The notes under the pieces: generated by a model | The model's database searches: none | What the model was told of the DNA's origin: nothing | The model's input: the letters and a program-made list of their open reading frames with translations, nothing else | Part shown: one piece after another, positions 29,137 through 37,475 of the stretch | Layout: every line of letters begins with the position of its first letter | How positions within the stretch are numbered: the first letter of the stretch is position 1 | NCBI RefSeq assembly: GCF_012910955.1 | Contig: NZ_WTVQ01000014.1 | Span: 47,754 to 111,753, forward strand | Reading direction: 5' to 3' | DNA from: Aromatoleum diolicum | Lineage (GTDB): Bacteria > Pseudomonadota > Gammaproteobacteria > Burkholderiales > Rhodocyclaceae | Length of the DNA: 64,000 nucleotides | Made by a program: the position numbers and the translations under genes

Positions 29137-29586
29137 TCGGATTGCGCTCGCTCTGGCAAATGTCTGACGCCATGCACCTTGCACACTGTGGGAGATTCCC
29201 TCTGCGACGAACCGCGCAGCCTGCGCGCCCGCAGACCCCGGTCATGTTTCGTAACATGGCACCTGCAGTGCATACATGGTTCCGGGTATAGGTGGCCCCA
29301 ATCCTCGCCGGTATGATCGCCCGGCTTCATGACGACTGTCTTCCCGGGACTGCGTGCGATCCCCAGGCAATCAATCCCCGCGCCCTAGCTAACGCCCCGG
29401 TATCACGACGCGGGGTCGAGGGATGCACAGAGGCATATGTCCCCCGATTGACTACAATGAAAGTGATAATCACTATCTCTGCGCTGCCAGTTGCCACGCA
29501 CGTCCTGAGCCCCGCGTTCGACGGCAAGTTGGTGTGTCGGCGCGTTATTGCGCGCGCGGCAGCAGTGCGCAAGTGATGAAGCGACC
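29137..29586. promoter_or_regulatory. 450-base intergenic region upstream of the PAS histidine kinase
   Basis: No convincing protein gene is present. A short open frame begins with ATG at 29328 after a TATGAT box and stops after 19 codons. Further on, TTGACT at 29448-29453 is a possible -35 element directly before a Fur-box-like sequence. Downstream of it lies a GC-rich segment with a small hairpin (GCGCGTTATTGCGCGC, about 29540-29556) but no T run. The region could hold a leader or a small RNA gene; this is not proven. Confidence 0.4.
29459..29477. promoter_or_regulatory. Fur-box-like site
   Basis: GAAAGTGATAATCACTATC matches the 19-base consensus GATAATGATAATCATTATC at 16 positions. It overlaps the spacer and -10 region of a possible promoter whose -35 is TTGACT (29448-29453), the usual place for iron-dependent repression. 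The next coding sequence is the PAS-domain kinase 110 bases on; no iron-uptake gene is adjacent. Confidence 0.6.
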
Positions 29587-31143
29587 ATGACCCGGGATAT
29601 AGCCGAAAGCCACGACGTAGAGCAAGCCTTGCGAGCGAGCGAGGCGCGTCTGCATGAGGCGCAATCGGTTGGCCGGATGGGCGACTGGGAACTCGACCGC
29701 GACACGGGCGCGATGAGCTGGTCCCCGCAACTCTTCCGTCTGTTCGAGCGCCCCGTAGCGATCGGCACGCCCGACCTCAACGAGGTGCTGGCCTATTATT
29801 CGCCCGAAACACTGGAACACACGCGCAGCGCCTTCTGGCACGCCATCGACACCGGCGACCGCAGGGAACTGGAGCAGATGGTGTGGCTGCCGTCGGGCGC
29901 ACGGCGTTACCATGCGACGACGATCGTCCCCGTCAGGGACGCCGGCGGACGCGTCTTCAAGCTCTACGGCACCACTCAGGACATCACCGAACGCAAGGAG
30001 GCGGAAGAAGCGCTGCTGCGCAAGCGGAACGAGGTCGAGGATCTCTACGAGAATGCTCCCTGCGGTTATTACTCGCTCGATGCCGACGGTCACATCATCC
30101 GCATCAACGCCACGCAACTGCGTTGGCTAGGCTACACACGCGAGGAAGTCGTCGGCCGCATGGTCGCAACCGACCTGTTCAGCGCCGCCAGTCGTCCCTT
30201 GTTTGGTCAGATTTTCCGCGCGTTCAAGCGGAGTGGTGTGCTGCGCAACATGGACATCGAACTGTTGCGCAAGGATGGTACGGTACTACCGGTATTGCTC
30301 AGTTCGACGGCGATCTTCGATCCCGAAGGCAACTTCGTCGCCAGCCGCACCGTGGTATCGGACAATTCCGACCGCAAACTGCTCGAACATGAACGTGCGG
30401 CCCATAGTGCGCGGCTGGCGGAACTGTCGCGCCATATGGTCGATGTGCAGGAGCGGGAACGGCGCATGCTCGCAGCGGAGCTGCACGACCGTGCCAGCCC
30501 CAACCTGGCAGCCCTGCAGCTGACGCTGGCCAACCTTGCGCGGGCCTTGCCCCAATCCGTGCTCGCCGAACTTGAACCGCTGCTCGACGACGCCCAGGCG
30601 CTGCTGATGGACACCACCAAGGGCATCCGCGACATCTGCACGAATTTGCGCCCCGCGACACTCGATTACGCCGGCCTGATCCCGGCGCTGCAGGATTACG
30701 CCCAGCAATTCGGCCAGCGAACGGGAATCGACGTACGCCTGGACACCGCGGATTTCGACCTGCAACTGTCGCCCAACGTCCAGTCGTTGCTGTTCCGCAT
30801 TGCCCAGGAAGCCCTCACCAACTGCGCCAAGCACGCAAACGCGAGGCGCATCGAGGTTCGTCTCGCAAACGGTGACGCGCAACTACTGATGCAGATCTCC
30901 GATGACGGCGTCGGCTTCCAGCCGCTGCAGCTGGGCGAGCGCGGTGCTACACCAGGCTTGGGCCTGATCACGATGAAGGAACGCGCCGAATTTGCCGGCG
31001 GTCGCTTTACCTTGCGCTCCCACCCGCAGGCAGGCACCGAGATCAAGGTCACTTTCGATCACGACGCGGGTTGCATCCGGCGCGTCGCGTCGCGGCAGCG
31101 CGCCGTTGTCGAGGATTTCGCGCCGGGGACGGGCACATCATGA
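29587..31143 (+). CDS. Soluble PAS-domain histidine kinase (NarX/HisKA_3 type)
   Basis: 518 residues with no membrane segments. Two PAS domains (about 20-137 and 149-264) each end in a PAC-like segment (TTQDITERKEAE, VVSDNSDRK). The HisKA_3 dimerisation region has the phospho-acceptor His300 in AAELHDRASPNLAALQL. The HATPase domain contains the N-box FRIAQEALTNCAKHANA, DDGVGF and GLGLITMKERAEFAGG. It should phosphorylate the NarL-type regulator whose ATG overlaps its stop codon. A Fur-box-like site lies 110 bases upstream. The signal is probably intracellular (redox, oxygen or a small molecule). Confidence 0.9.
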   Translation: MTRDIAESHDVEQALRASEARLHEAQSVGRMGDWELDRDTGAMSWSPQLFRLFERPVAIGTPDLNEVLAYYSPETLEHTRSAFWHAIDTGDRRELEQMVWLPSGARRYHATTIVPVRDAGGRVFKLYGTTQDITERKEAEEALLRKRNEVEDLYENAPCGYYSLDADGHIIRINATQLRWLGYTREEVVGRMVATDLFSAASRPLFGQIFRAFKRSGVLRNMDIELLRKDGTVLPVLLSSTAIFDPEGNFVASRTVVSDNSDRKLLEHERAAHSARLAELSRHMVDVQERERRMLAAELHDRASPNLAALQLTLANLARALPQSVLAELEPLLDDAQALLMDTTKGIRDICTNLRPATLDYAGLIPALQDYAQQFGQRTGIDVRLDTADFDLQLSPNVQSLLFRIAQEALTNCAKHANARRIEVRLANGDAQLLMQISDDGVGFQPLQLGERGATPGLGLITMKERAEFAGGRFTLRSHPQAGTEIKVTFDHDAGCIRRVASRQRAVVEDFAPGTGTS

Positions 31144-31793
31144 GCCCGCGCATCCGCATGGTCCTTGCCGATGATCACCAGATGTTCCTGCACGCATTGC
31201 GTGCACTGCTGGAAAAGGAACCGGATATCGAAGTGGTCGGTGTCGCCAGCAATGGCGAGGAGCTGCTGGCGCTGGTGGGCGCGCAGCCCGTTGATATCGT
31301 CTGTATCGACATCGGCATGCCGGCGATGAACGGTATCGAAGCGACGCGGCGCCTGCTCGCGCTGCGACGGAACATCAAAGTGATCGGGCTGTCGGCATTT
31401 TCCGATCGGCAATTCGTCCTCGATCTGCTCAACGCCGGGGCGCGCGGCTATGTCACCAAGGCAGAAGCCGGCGAGGAGTTGCTGCGTGCCATTCACACCG
31501 TGCACGTCGGCAAGACCTACCTGTGCCCCGATGTCGGCGCAACGGTTACCAGCGCCCTGCTCGACAATGCGCCGCGCGACACCTCGTCCCCGCGCATTAC
31601 GGCGCGCGAACGGCAGGTTTTGCAGTTGATCGCCGAAGGTCACACGTCCGGGCGCATCGCCGAGCGCCTGCACCTGGCCGCGTCGACCGTCGAGGTGCAT
31701 CGCCGCAACATCATGCGAAAACTTGATTTGCATAGTGTTGCGGAGCTGACGAAATATGCCATTCGCAGTGGCCTCACCACCATATCCGGCTGA
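31140..31793 (+). CDS. NarL/FixJ-family response regulator
   Basis: 217 residues. The receiver domain has DDH near residue 11, phospho-acceptor Asp57 in VCIDIGMPAMNG and the conserved Lys in GYVTKAEAG. The LuxR-type helix-turn-helix at the C terminus reads LTARERQVL-like (ITARERQVLQLIAEGH) and STVEVHRRNIMRKLDL. It is coupled to the upstream kinase by a four-base overlap. Target genes are unknown; the phasin gene lies 172 bases downstream. Confidence 0.93.
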   Translation: MSPRIRMVLADDHQMFLHALRALLEKEPDIEVVGVASNGEELLALVGAQPVDIVCIDIGMPAMNGIEATRRLLALRRNIKVIGLSAFSDRQFVLDLLNAGARGYVTKAEAGEELLRAIHTVHVGKTYLCPDVGATVTSALLDNAPRDTSSPRITARERQVLQLIAEGHTSGRIAERLHLAASTVEVHRRNIMRKLDLHSVAELTKYAIRSGLTTISG

Positions 31794-31965
31794 TCTCGTC
31801 AGCCGCCCTGATCTACCCGCAATCCGGTAGTCAATACACGCTGAACGGTGTATGTCCGCGACATTCCAAGCAACGTAGCATTCGCGGACCATAACGTACA
31901 GCGTCGGACCGACGTAGATCGGCCCGACATCAGACACCCCAACAATATCAAGAGGAGAACACGCA

Positions 31966-32526
31966 ATGAACGCATTCGCATCCGTACAAAAACTCGCCAA
32001 GGCCGCAAACAGCAACGCCGAGGCCTTCCAGTCGCTGGCCGACATCGTCTTCGGGGCATCGGAGCGACTTCTTGCGCTGAACCTCGACGCGGCGCGCAAC
32101 CTGTGCGCCTACGCCTCGGCGAACGCCGTGCCGGTGTTCGAGGGCGACCTGCAGGAGCAATTCGCGTCGCGCATGAGCGCCCAGGGAAAGTCGCTGGAAC
32201 AGGCCGCCGAATACTTCCGTAGCGTGAACGATCTGGCCATCCAGACCCAGGGCGACATCGCCGCATTCGGCACGCAGCAGCTGACCCAAATGTCGCACGG
32301 CGTCAGCGAGTTTCTGGACAACGTCGCCAAGACGGCTCCCGCCGGCAGCTCGGACTTCGTCGCCGCAATGAAGACGGCGATGAGCAACGCCAGCGCAGCC
32401 TACGAGAACTTCGTCAAGACCACGCGCGACGTCACGGAAACCAACCTCGCCGCCGCCAACAGCGCGCTGCAACCGATGCTGGCGGCGACCGCCGCCACCA
32501 CCAAGGCTTCCAAGAAGGCCGCCTGA
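31966..32526 (+). CDS. Phasin family protein (polyhydroxyalkanoate granule-associated)
   Basis: 186 residues, almost entirely helical, Ala-rich, without cysteines. The N-terminal part FASVQKLAKAANSNAEAFQSLADIVFGASERLLALNL fits phasin_2 proteins (written here as overall character, the key features being regularly spaced hydrophobics and a C-terminal Ala/Lys tail TKASKKAA). Phasins coat polyhydroxyalkanoate granules. AAGAGGAGAA before the ATG is a strong ribosome-binding site, consistent with an abundant protein. A GC-rich hairpin follows the gene. Confidence 0.88.
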   Translation: MNAFASVQKLAKAANSNAEAFQSLADIVFGASERLLALNLDAARNLCAYASANAVPVFEGDLQEQFASRMSAQGKSLEQAAEYFRSVNDLAIQTQGDIAAFGTQQLTQMSHGVSEFLDNVAKTAPAGSSDFVAAMKTAMSNASAAYENFVKTTRDVTETNLAAANSALQPMLAATAATTKASKKAA

Positions 32527-32551
32527 ACAGCGTCAGGGAAATAGCGTATCC

Positions 32552-32576
32552 GCGGGGGGTGAAACTCGCCCCCCGC
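32552..32576 (+). terminator. GC-rich hairpin after the phasin gene
   Basis: GCGGGGGG and CCCCCCGC form a perfect eight-base-pair stem around TGAAACTCG, 26 bases after the phasin stop. There is no T run, but the position between convergent genes suggests transcript termination or 3' end protection. Confidence 0.5.
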
Positions 32577-32660
32577 CACGCATCGCCGGCTGTTCCCGGG
32601 CCTTATCCTCAGGCCCATTCCCCGCTCAGCTTTCCGCCCGCGCTCGCCGGCATGTTGCGC

Positions 32661-33242
32661 TCAGGCGCTGACCACGCCCTGCTTGCGCTCCATTTGCAGC
32701 AATTCGATACGGAATGTGGGCTCATACGGGGGCACGTTGCATTCGATGATGTCCGGGGGCGCGACCTCGAGACGCACACCGACGACGTCGGCGTGAATCG
32801 GCAGGCGAGTCACACAGCGGTCCGCGAGCGTCGCGACGAGAATCCGATGCGGCTGTTTCTGTGCCAGATACGCGACCGCACGCAGCAACGAATTCCCCGT
32901 GTATAGGACGTCGTCCACGACCACGACCGTATAGCCGGTCAGTTCCACGGCGCGATGCTCGATGTTTTCGACGAATCGGGTTTCCGGGTGTAGCAGCGTC
33001 AGATCGTCCGCGTAGCGTTTGATCGAGAGATCCAGCCGGAGCGGCGGCGCGAATTGATGGTTTGCTGTCAGGGCGGCCGTAAGGCGCTCCGCGAGCGGCG
33101 CCCCGCGCCGCAGGATGCCGATCACGGCGAGCGGCGTTGCCCGATCCAGTCGCGCCGCAAGCTGGCACGCCATGCCGTCAACGACATTCGCGAGCTGCTC
33201 TTCACCGTAAAGACAGGTACGCAGACCAGTCGGTCGATCCAT
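32661..33242 (-). CDS. Phosphoribosyltransferase, PyrR/UPRT-like
   Basis: 193 residues. The PRPP-binding loop VVVVDDVLYTGNSLLRAVAY is clear (about residues 108-127), and the upstream IGILRRGAPLAERL matches type I phosphoribosyltransferases. The overall order resembles PyrR, the pyrimidine regulator with uracil phosphoribosyltransferase activity. The usual neighbour pyrB/pyrC is absent, so the substrate stays open. The ATG at 33242 is preferred because GGGAG lies six bases upstream; the alternative at 33257 is a TTG codon. Confidence 0.8.
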   Translation of the reverse strand: MDRPTGLRTCLYGEEQLANVVDGMACQLAARLDRATPLAVIGILRRGAPLAERLTAALTANHQFAPPLRLDLSIKRYADDLTLLHPETRFVENIEHRAVELTGYTVVVVDDVLYTGNSLLRAVAYLAQKQPHRILVATLADRCVTRLPIHADVVGVRLEVAPPDIIECNVPPYEPTFRIELLQMERKQGVVSA

Positions 33243-33516
33243 TCCGGACTCCCGCAAAAGACTCGCTTCGTGTGTGAACGGGCTACCCGCGAACTATAGA
33301 TTCAAAGCACTCCCGAGGCACTCAAAGAATCCCGCGTGCGTTGCGGATTTTCGGCTAGACGTCCTTCGTGTGGACACCGGCCCAATACGTTGCTTGACTT
33401 CTGATTGTTTGCACTCCATCGTTTACGCAATGATGAATCGATGGACGTGACGCACGGTTTTCTATGCGCGTAACCGCTGCGCCACGGCCATGCGAACTCG
33501 GGAGCCACGACAAACG

Positions 33517-34755
33517 ATGAAGACAATCACCGGTACGATTTTGCTCGCGCTGCTTGCCGGCTGTCTGGCAGCCGCACAGATCGGCAAGGTGCCTCCCGCG
33601 ATTCACGCGGTGCGTGAGGATCTGTTGCTCAGCCTGGTGCAGGCGGGTTGGATGGCCACGGCAATCAATGCCATGACCGCAACGCTGGGCGTCGCTGTCG
33701 GCGTCTGGATGGCACGATTTGGTGCGCAACGCGGATTGTTGTGGGGGCTGATCCTGCTGGCGCTGGGCTCGGCGCTTGGCGCGGAAGCGACCGTCGGCGC
33801 GTTCCTGATCGGTTCCCGCGTCTTCGAAGGCTTGGGTTTCGTGCTCGTCGTGGTGTCGGCGCCGTCGCTGATTGCCGCCGCGCTCGCGCATGACCCGGCG
33901 CGGCGACGGTCGGTGCTGTCGTTATGGAGTTGCTACATGCCCGTCGGCATGGCGGCGATGATGACGGTCGCGCCGCTCCTTCTCGAACGCTATGGCTGGC
34001 GCGGTCTGTGGTGGTGGAACTCCGGAGCGATCGTGGCGTGCATCATCGTGGCGCTCGGTCTGCGTCGGCGCCTCGCGGCGCCGGATGATGCGTCGCCCGG
34101 CCGGATGCTGAAGGTGACGCAGACGCGCCTGTTCCGGCCCGGCCCATGGTTGATGGGGGCATGCTTCTGCTGCTATTCCGCAATATGGTTCATGCTTGCC
34201 ACGTGGCTGCCCTCTTTTGCAGTCGAGCATATGGGCTACACGCCGCGCGGTGCAGCCTGGCTGACTGCAATTGCGGTCGCCGCGAACATCGGCGGCAACC
34301 TCAGTGCAAGCTACTGGGCGGCACAGGACGTGCCGCGCTGGGGCTTGCTCGCCGGCGTTCAAATCATGCTGGGCGTACTGGGGTGGTTCGTGTTCTCCGC
34401 GGGTTTCGATCCGACCCTGCGCTCCATTGCAGCGATCATCGCCTGCGGCGCGGCCGGCGCGCTACCTGCGACGGTCATGGCAGGCATCCCGTTTCACGCG
34501 TGCGAGCCGGCGGAAATCGCGGTGGGAAACGGCATCGTGATGCAGTGTTCGAACCTTGGTTCCTTTGTTGGCGTACCCGCCATCGCCGCACTGGCCACGT
34601 CCCTCGGTGGGTGGGATGGCGGACGCTGGCTGATTCCGGTGCTGGCAAGCATCGGCGTGCTCGCCGCGTGGTCGCTGCGTGGGATCGAGCGGCGAATGAA
34701 CGCAGCCGCCCTTGCGCTGGCGCCGGCGACAGGCGAGCTGGTGAGACAGAACTGA
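33517..34755 (+). CDS. MFS transporter
   Basis: 412 residues with about 12 hydrophobic segments. The first helix is ITGTILLALLAGCLAAAQIG, and the loop MARFGAQRGLLWG after helix 2 is a variant of the MFS motif. The general pattern resembles CynX/NimT-type carriers, which move small anions or drugs, but the substrate cannot be inferred. It is divergent from the phosphoribosyltransferase and converges on the YhbP-like gene. Two in-frame starts (33490, 33517) are possible; 33517 puts the first helix right at the N terminus. Confidence 0.82.
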   Translation: MKTITGTILLALLAGCLAAAQIGKVPPAIHAVREDLLLSLVQAGWMATAINAMTATLGVAVGVWMARFGAQRGLLWGLILLALGSALGAEATVGAFLIGSRVFEGLGFVLVVVSAPSLIAAALAHDPARRRSVLSLWSCYMPVGMAAMMTVAPLLLERYGWRGLWWWNSGAIVACIIVALGLRRRLAAPDDASPGRMLKVTQTRLFRPGPWLMGACFCCYSAIWFMLATWLPSFAVEHMGYTPRGAAWLTAIAVAANIGGNLSASYWAAQDVPRWGLLAGVQIMLGVLGWFVFSAGFDPTLRSIAAIIACGAAGALPATVMAGIPFHACEPAEIAVGNGIVMQCSNLGSFVGVPAIAALATSLGGWDGGRWLIPVLASIGVLAAWSLRGIERRMNAAALALAPATGELVRQN

Positions 34756-34800
34756 GCCAATGCCGGGGGCTCGGCAGCCTGCCCGTCGCAACGCAGGGCC

Positions 34801-35295
34801 TCACCTTCCTGCTGCGGGGGCTTGCACCGTAGTCAGTGCGCGGCAGTCTATCTCGTCGCGATGGCCGAAGCCGACGGAGTTGTCGATGAAGTACAGGCGT
34901 TCCGGCGCGAAGCGGTACCAGCGTACCTTCGCCATCGCCTTGACGATCGCGGCCGGCGCACGGGCCAGCTTGCCGACTACCGGGTATTTGTCGCCGTACA
35001 GAGCGCGTGCGTGGCGTTCCTCATCGCCGGAGATCTCGGTTACGCCTCCTTCCGCCTGCACGCCCTTGATCTGCGGCCAGTCGGCACAGTCTTCCTGGAT
35101 CGTCACCGCGAGCCGCCCGTCCACAGCGAAGTTCTGGCTGTGCCTGCTTGCTGGTGAGGACAGGAAATACAGTGTGAAACTATCATTGACGTAAAACACG
35201 GCAGACGCCCAGATGCCCTCCTCTCCCCGTGTGGCGAGCGTCATGACGTGATGATCTCGAAGATAGGCCAGGGCCCGCTCGTGCAACGCGTCCAC
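34801..35295 (-). CDS. YhbP/UPF0306-family flavin-split-barrel protein
   Basis: 164 residues from a GTG start. The pyridoxamine-phosphate-oxidase-like split barrel is visible as VMTLATRGEEGIWASAVFYVND, LYFLSSPASRHSQNF, and a C-terminal IDNSVGFGHRDEID which matches the end of E. coli YhbP (DNTLGFG). Members may bind FMN or haem; the activity is unknown. It begins two bases after the stop of the DmpR-type phenol regulator and so is probably expressed together with it. Confidence 0.8.
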   Translation of the reverse strand: MDALHERALAYLRDHHVMTLATRGEEGIWASAVFYVNDSFTLYFLSSPASRHSQNFAVDGRLAVTIQEDCADWPQIKGVQAEGGVTEISGDEERHARALYGDKYPVVGKLARAPAAIVKAMAKVRWYRFAPERLYFIDNSVGFGHRDEIDCRALTTVQAPAAGR

Positions 35296-35297
35296 GA

Positions 35298-37034
35298 TCA
35301 GGCGCCATCCGAAGAGGGTTGGGCCGCCGTGGCATCGGATCGGACGCCACCGTCCTCGTGCAGGCGTTTCAGTCGATAGGCGAGTTGCGGGCGGGTCAGG
35401 CCGAGCATGCGCGCAGCGGACGACAGATTGCCGCGGGCCTTGTCCATCGCTGCCTCCAGCAGCATGGCTTCGACCTGATCGAGCGTCATCGCGCCATTGC
35501 AGACGGCGTCACACAAGGCGCGGCCGGTATCGGATCCGCCGATGTCGAGTTTGCCGTCCGCATCGAGTCCGACCTCGCGGGTATCGTCGTCGGCGCAGGC
35601 GAGAAACAGGTGCTCGACTTCGATGCGTCCACCATTGGGGGCGAGGATCACGCCGCGCTCGACGGTATTCTGCAGCTCACGAATGTTGCCGGGCCACGAA
35701 TAGCCGACCAGCGCCTTTTTCGCCTTGTCGGTGAAGCCGAGCAGTTTCTTGCCGTTGATGGCAGTGTATTTTTCCAGGAAGTGCTTTGCCATCGGCGAGA
35801 TGTCTTCCTTGCGTTCGCGCAGCGCCGGAATGTTGATCTGGAACGCGTTGAGGCGATAGTAAAGGTCGGCGCGAAAGCGGCCTTCCTTGACCAGTTGCTG
35901 CAGGCCGGCGTTGGTTGCCGCGACGAGGCGCACATTGATCTTGCGGATCTTGTCGTCCCCCAGGCGTTCCACCTCGCCCTCCTGCAGCACGCGCAACAGC
36001 TTGCTTTGCGCGGTCATCGGCAGGTCGCCAATCTCATCGAGAAACAGGGTGCCGCCGTCGGCGCGCTCGAAGCGGCCGGGACGCGAGACGAGCGCGCCGG
36101 TGTAGGCGCCCTTCTCGACGCCGAAGAGCTCCGATTCGACGAGGTCATGCGGGATCGCGGCGCAGTTGATCGCAACCAGGGGGCGATCGCGGCGACTGCT
36201 CATCTCGTGCAGTGCACGGGCGAACAGTTCCTTGCCGACGCCGGTTTCGCCGAGCAGCAGCACGGTGATCTGTCCGCCCGCCGCCTGTTTCAGCAGATCG
36301 AGCGCGGTGCGGAAGCCCGGTGATTTGCCGATCATGTCCGCCGGCAGTTTTTCCTTTTCGCCAATGGTCGAGCGCAGTTGCAGCACCTGGGTCTGCAGGT
36401 CGATCAACTGGTCGGCGATGGATTCGGGCGTGAAGAAGCGCATGTGCTCGTCGGCGTCCTCCCATTCCTCGATCGGTTTGCCGACGATACGGCAACTTTC
36501 GTCACCCATGCCGACGCATTCGACTTCCTTGAACAGGATCGAACGGCCCATGAAGGCCGATGCGTAGCCGCAGGCGTAGCCGATCTGAGTCCAGCATACC
36601 GGTTCGGAATGGGTGCCGAACTGGCGTTTGTGCGACTGGCCTTCCCACGAATTGATCCAGCGGAATTCGCCGTAGAACTCGCCGGCGGCACGGTCGACTT
36701 CGACGCGGATCGGGGACACGCCGACGATACCTTCGAGCGAGTGCAGTTGCGGCCCGGTCATGAATGCGTCGGCGTCGCTGAGTTCGGGCATGCGCGTACG
36801 CACGAGTTCGGCGTCGCGCACGCCGGACGCGTAACCCATGCGCAGCAACAGGCCACGCGCACGCGGCATGCCGAGCGTGTCGATGATTTCCTTGCGCAGC
36901 GAGGCTTGCGCCTCGGCGTGCACAAGGAGCATGCGGTGTTCGTGTAGCCAGATCTGGCCGGTGTCGGCACAGAAATGTATGCGCGCTCTGAGGTCGTCGC
37001 CCTGGATACGCACTTTGTTCTGGAGCTTGGTCAT
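35298..37034 (-). CDS. DmpR/XylR-type sigma-54 activator, probable phenol sensor of the pps-ppc operon
   Basis: 578 residues. The N-terminal sensor (about 1-210) is a XylR_N/V4R domain. His98 and Trp126 keep the 28-residue spacing of the phenol-hydroxyl contacts His100/Trp128 that I recall for DmpR, and cysteines at 147, 155, 173 and 181 fit its zinc site. The AAA+ domain has Walker A GETGVGKE (262-269), GAYTGA (309-314, the known Tyr variant of the sigma-54 loop) and Walker [13 protein letters not shown] Fis-type helix-turn-helix ends the protein ([20 protein letters not shown]). It is divergent from ppsA; an FNR-type box lies upstream and the YhbP-like gene follows. Confidence 0.93.
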   Translation of the reverse strand: MTKLQNKVRIQGDDLRARIHFCADTGQIWLHEHRMLLVHAEAQASLRKEIIDTLGMPRARGLLLRMGYASGVRDAELVRTRMPELSDADAFMTGPQLHSLEGIVGVSPIRVEVDRAAGEFYGEFRWINSWEGQSHKRQFGTHSEPVCWTQIGYACGYASAFMGRSILFKEVECVGMGDESCRIVGKPIEEWEDADEHMRFFTPESIADQLIDLQTQVLQLRSTIGEKEKLPADMIGKSPGFRTALDLLKQAAGGQITVLLLGETGVGKELFARALHEMSSRRDRPLVAINCAAIPHDLVESELFGVEKGAYTGALVSRPGRFERADGGTLFLDEIGDLPMTAQSKLLRVLQEGEVERLGDDKIRKINVRLVAATNAGLQQLVKEGRFRADLYYRLNAFQINIPALRERKEDISPMAKHFLEKYTAINGKKLLGFTDKAKKALVGYSWPGNIRELQNTVERGVILAPNGGRIEVEHLFLACADDDTREVGLDADGKLDIGGSDTGRALCDAVCNGAMTLDQVEAMLLEAAMDKARGNLSSAARMLGLTRPQLAYRLKRLHEDGGVRSDATAAQPSSDGA

Positions 37035-37088
37035 GGCCTAGCCCTCCTCCTGGACCAATCCTTGTACGCGTCGCTTCTGCCGCCCGTA

Positions 37089-37102
37089 TTGATCAATATC
37101 AA
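37089..37102. promoter_or_regulatory. Perfect FNR/Anr-type box upstream of the phenol regulator
   Basis: TTGATCAATATCAA is an exact TTGAT-N4-ATCAA site. On the minus strand TACAAG (37061-37066) is a -10-like hexamer; with a start near 37054 the box would be centred at -41.5, the class II activation position, leaving a 20-base leader before the regulator ATG. The sequence also resembles DmpR/XylR upstream activating sites (TTGATCAATTGATCAA), so binding by the regulator itself is an alternative. Confidence 0.65.
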
Positions 37103-37158
37103 ACGATTGGAAATGCCGCATTTCAAGCGTAAATAAGGACGCCGAAACGTCGGTTCAC

Positions 37159-37211
37159 CAAATGATCAATTGACAGGATCGGCGGCGGCAAACCTCATCA
37201 AATGATCACTT
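37159..37211. promoter_or_regulatory. Two UAS-like repeats for the sigma-54 activator
   Basis: CAAATGATCAATT (37159-37171) and CAAATGATCACTT (37199-37211) differ at one base and lie 40 bases apart, about four helical turns. Both carry the TGATCA core of XylR/DmpR sites. They lie about 200-250 bases upstream of the expected ppsA transcription start, within the range of DNA-looping activators. Confidence 0.65.
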
Positions 37212-37382
37212 CGCGATGGACGGCGAAGACCCACGGATTTCGCTGAATACCGGCTGAAGCCATCAATTTTCGGCATTTTTTTGCGCCTGCATTAATCCCC
37301 GGACGGGCCTGTGCTTACGCCGATTTCAAGCATCTGCCGGTCCTTGTTGCACGGCTGATTGCGGCACTGCATCACAACACCG

Positions 37383-37397
37383 TGGCACAGCGCTTGC
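37383..37397 (+). promoter_or_regulatory. Sigma-54 (-24/-12) promoter of the phenol operon
   Basis: TGGCACAGCGCTTGC matches TGGCAC-N5-TTGC without a mismatch, with GG and GC 12 bases apart. Transcription would start near 37409, giving a leader of about 67 bases before ppsA. AAGGAGGGGG lies 6-15 bases before the ppsA ATG. Together with the divergent DmpR-type activator this is strong evidence for phenol-induced transcription. Confidence 0.9.
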
Positions 37398-37475
37398 GAT
37401 TGTTGTCCCGCAACCGGTCGTGAAACCTGTCCGGCCTTACCGAAAAAAACCGCGATATCAAGGAGGGGGCATCAG

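Noticed and set aside
29328..29387. 19-codon frame after a TATGAT box in the gap upstream of the PAS kinase
   Set aside because: No ribosome-binding site of quality and no similarity to a known leader peptide; it is kept only as part of the intergenic description.
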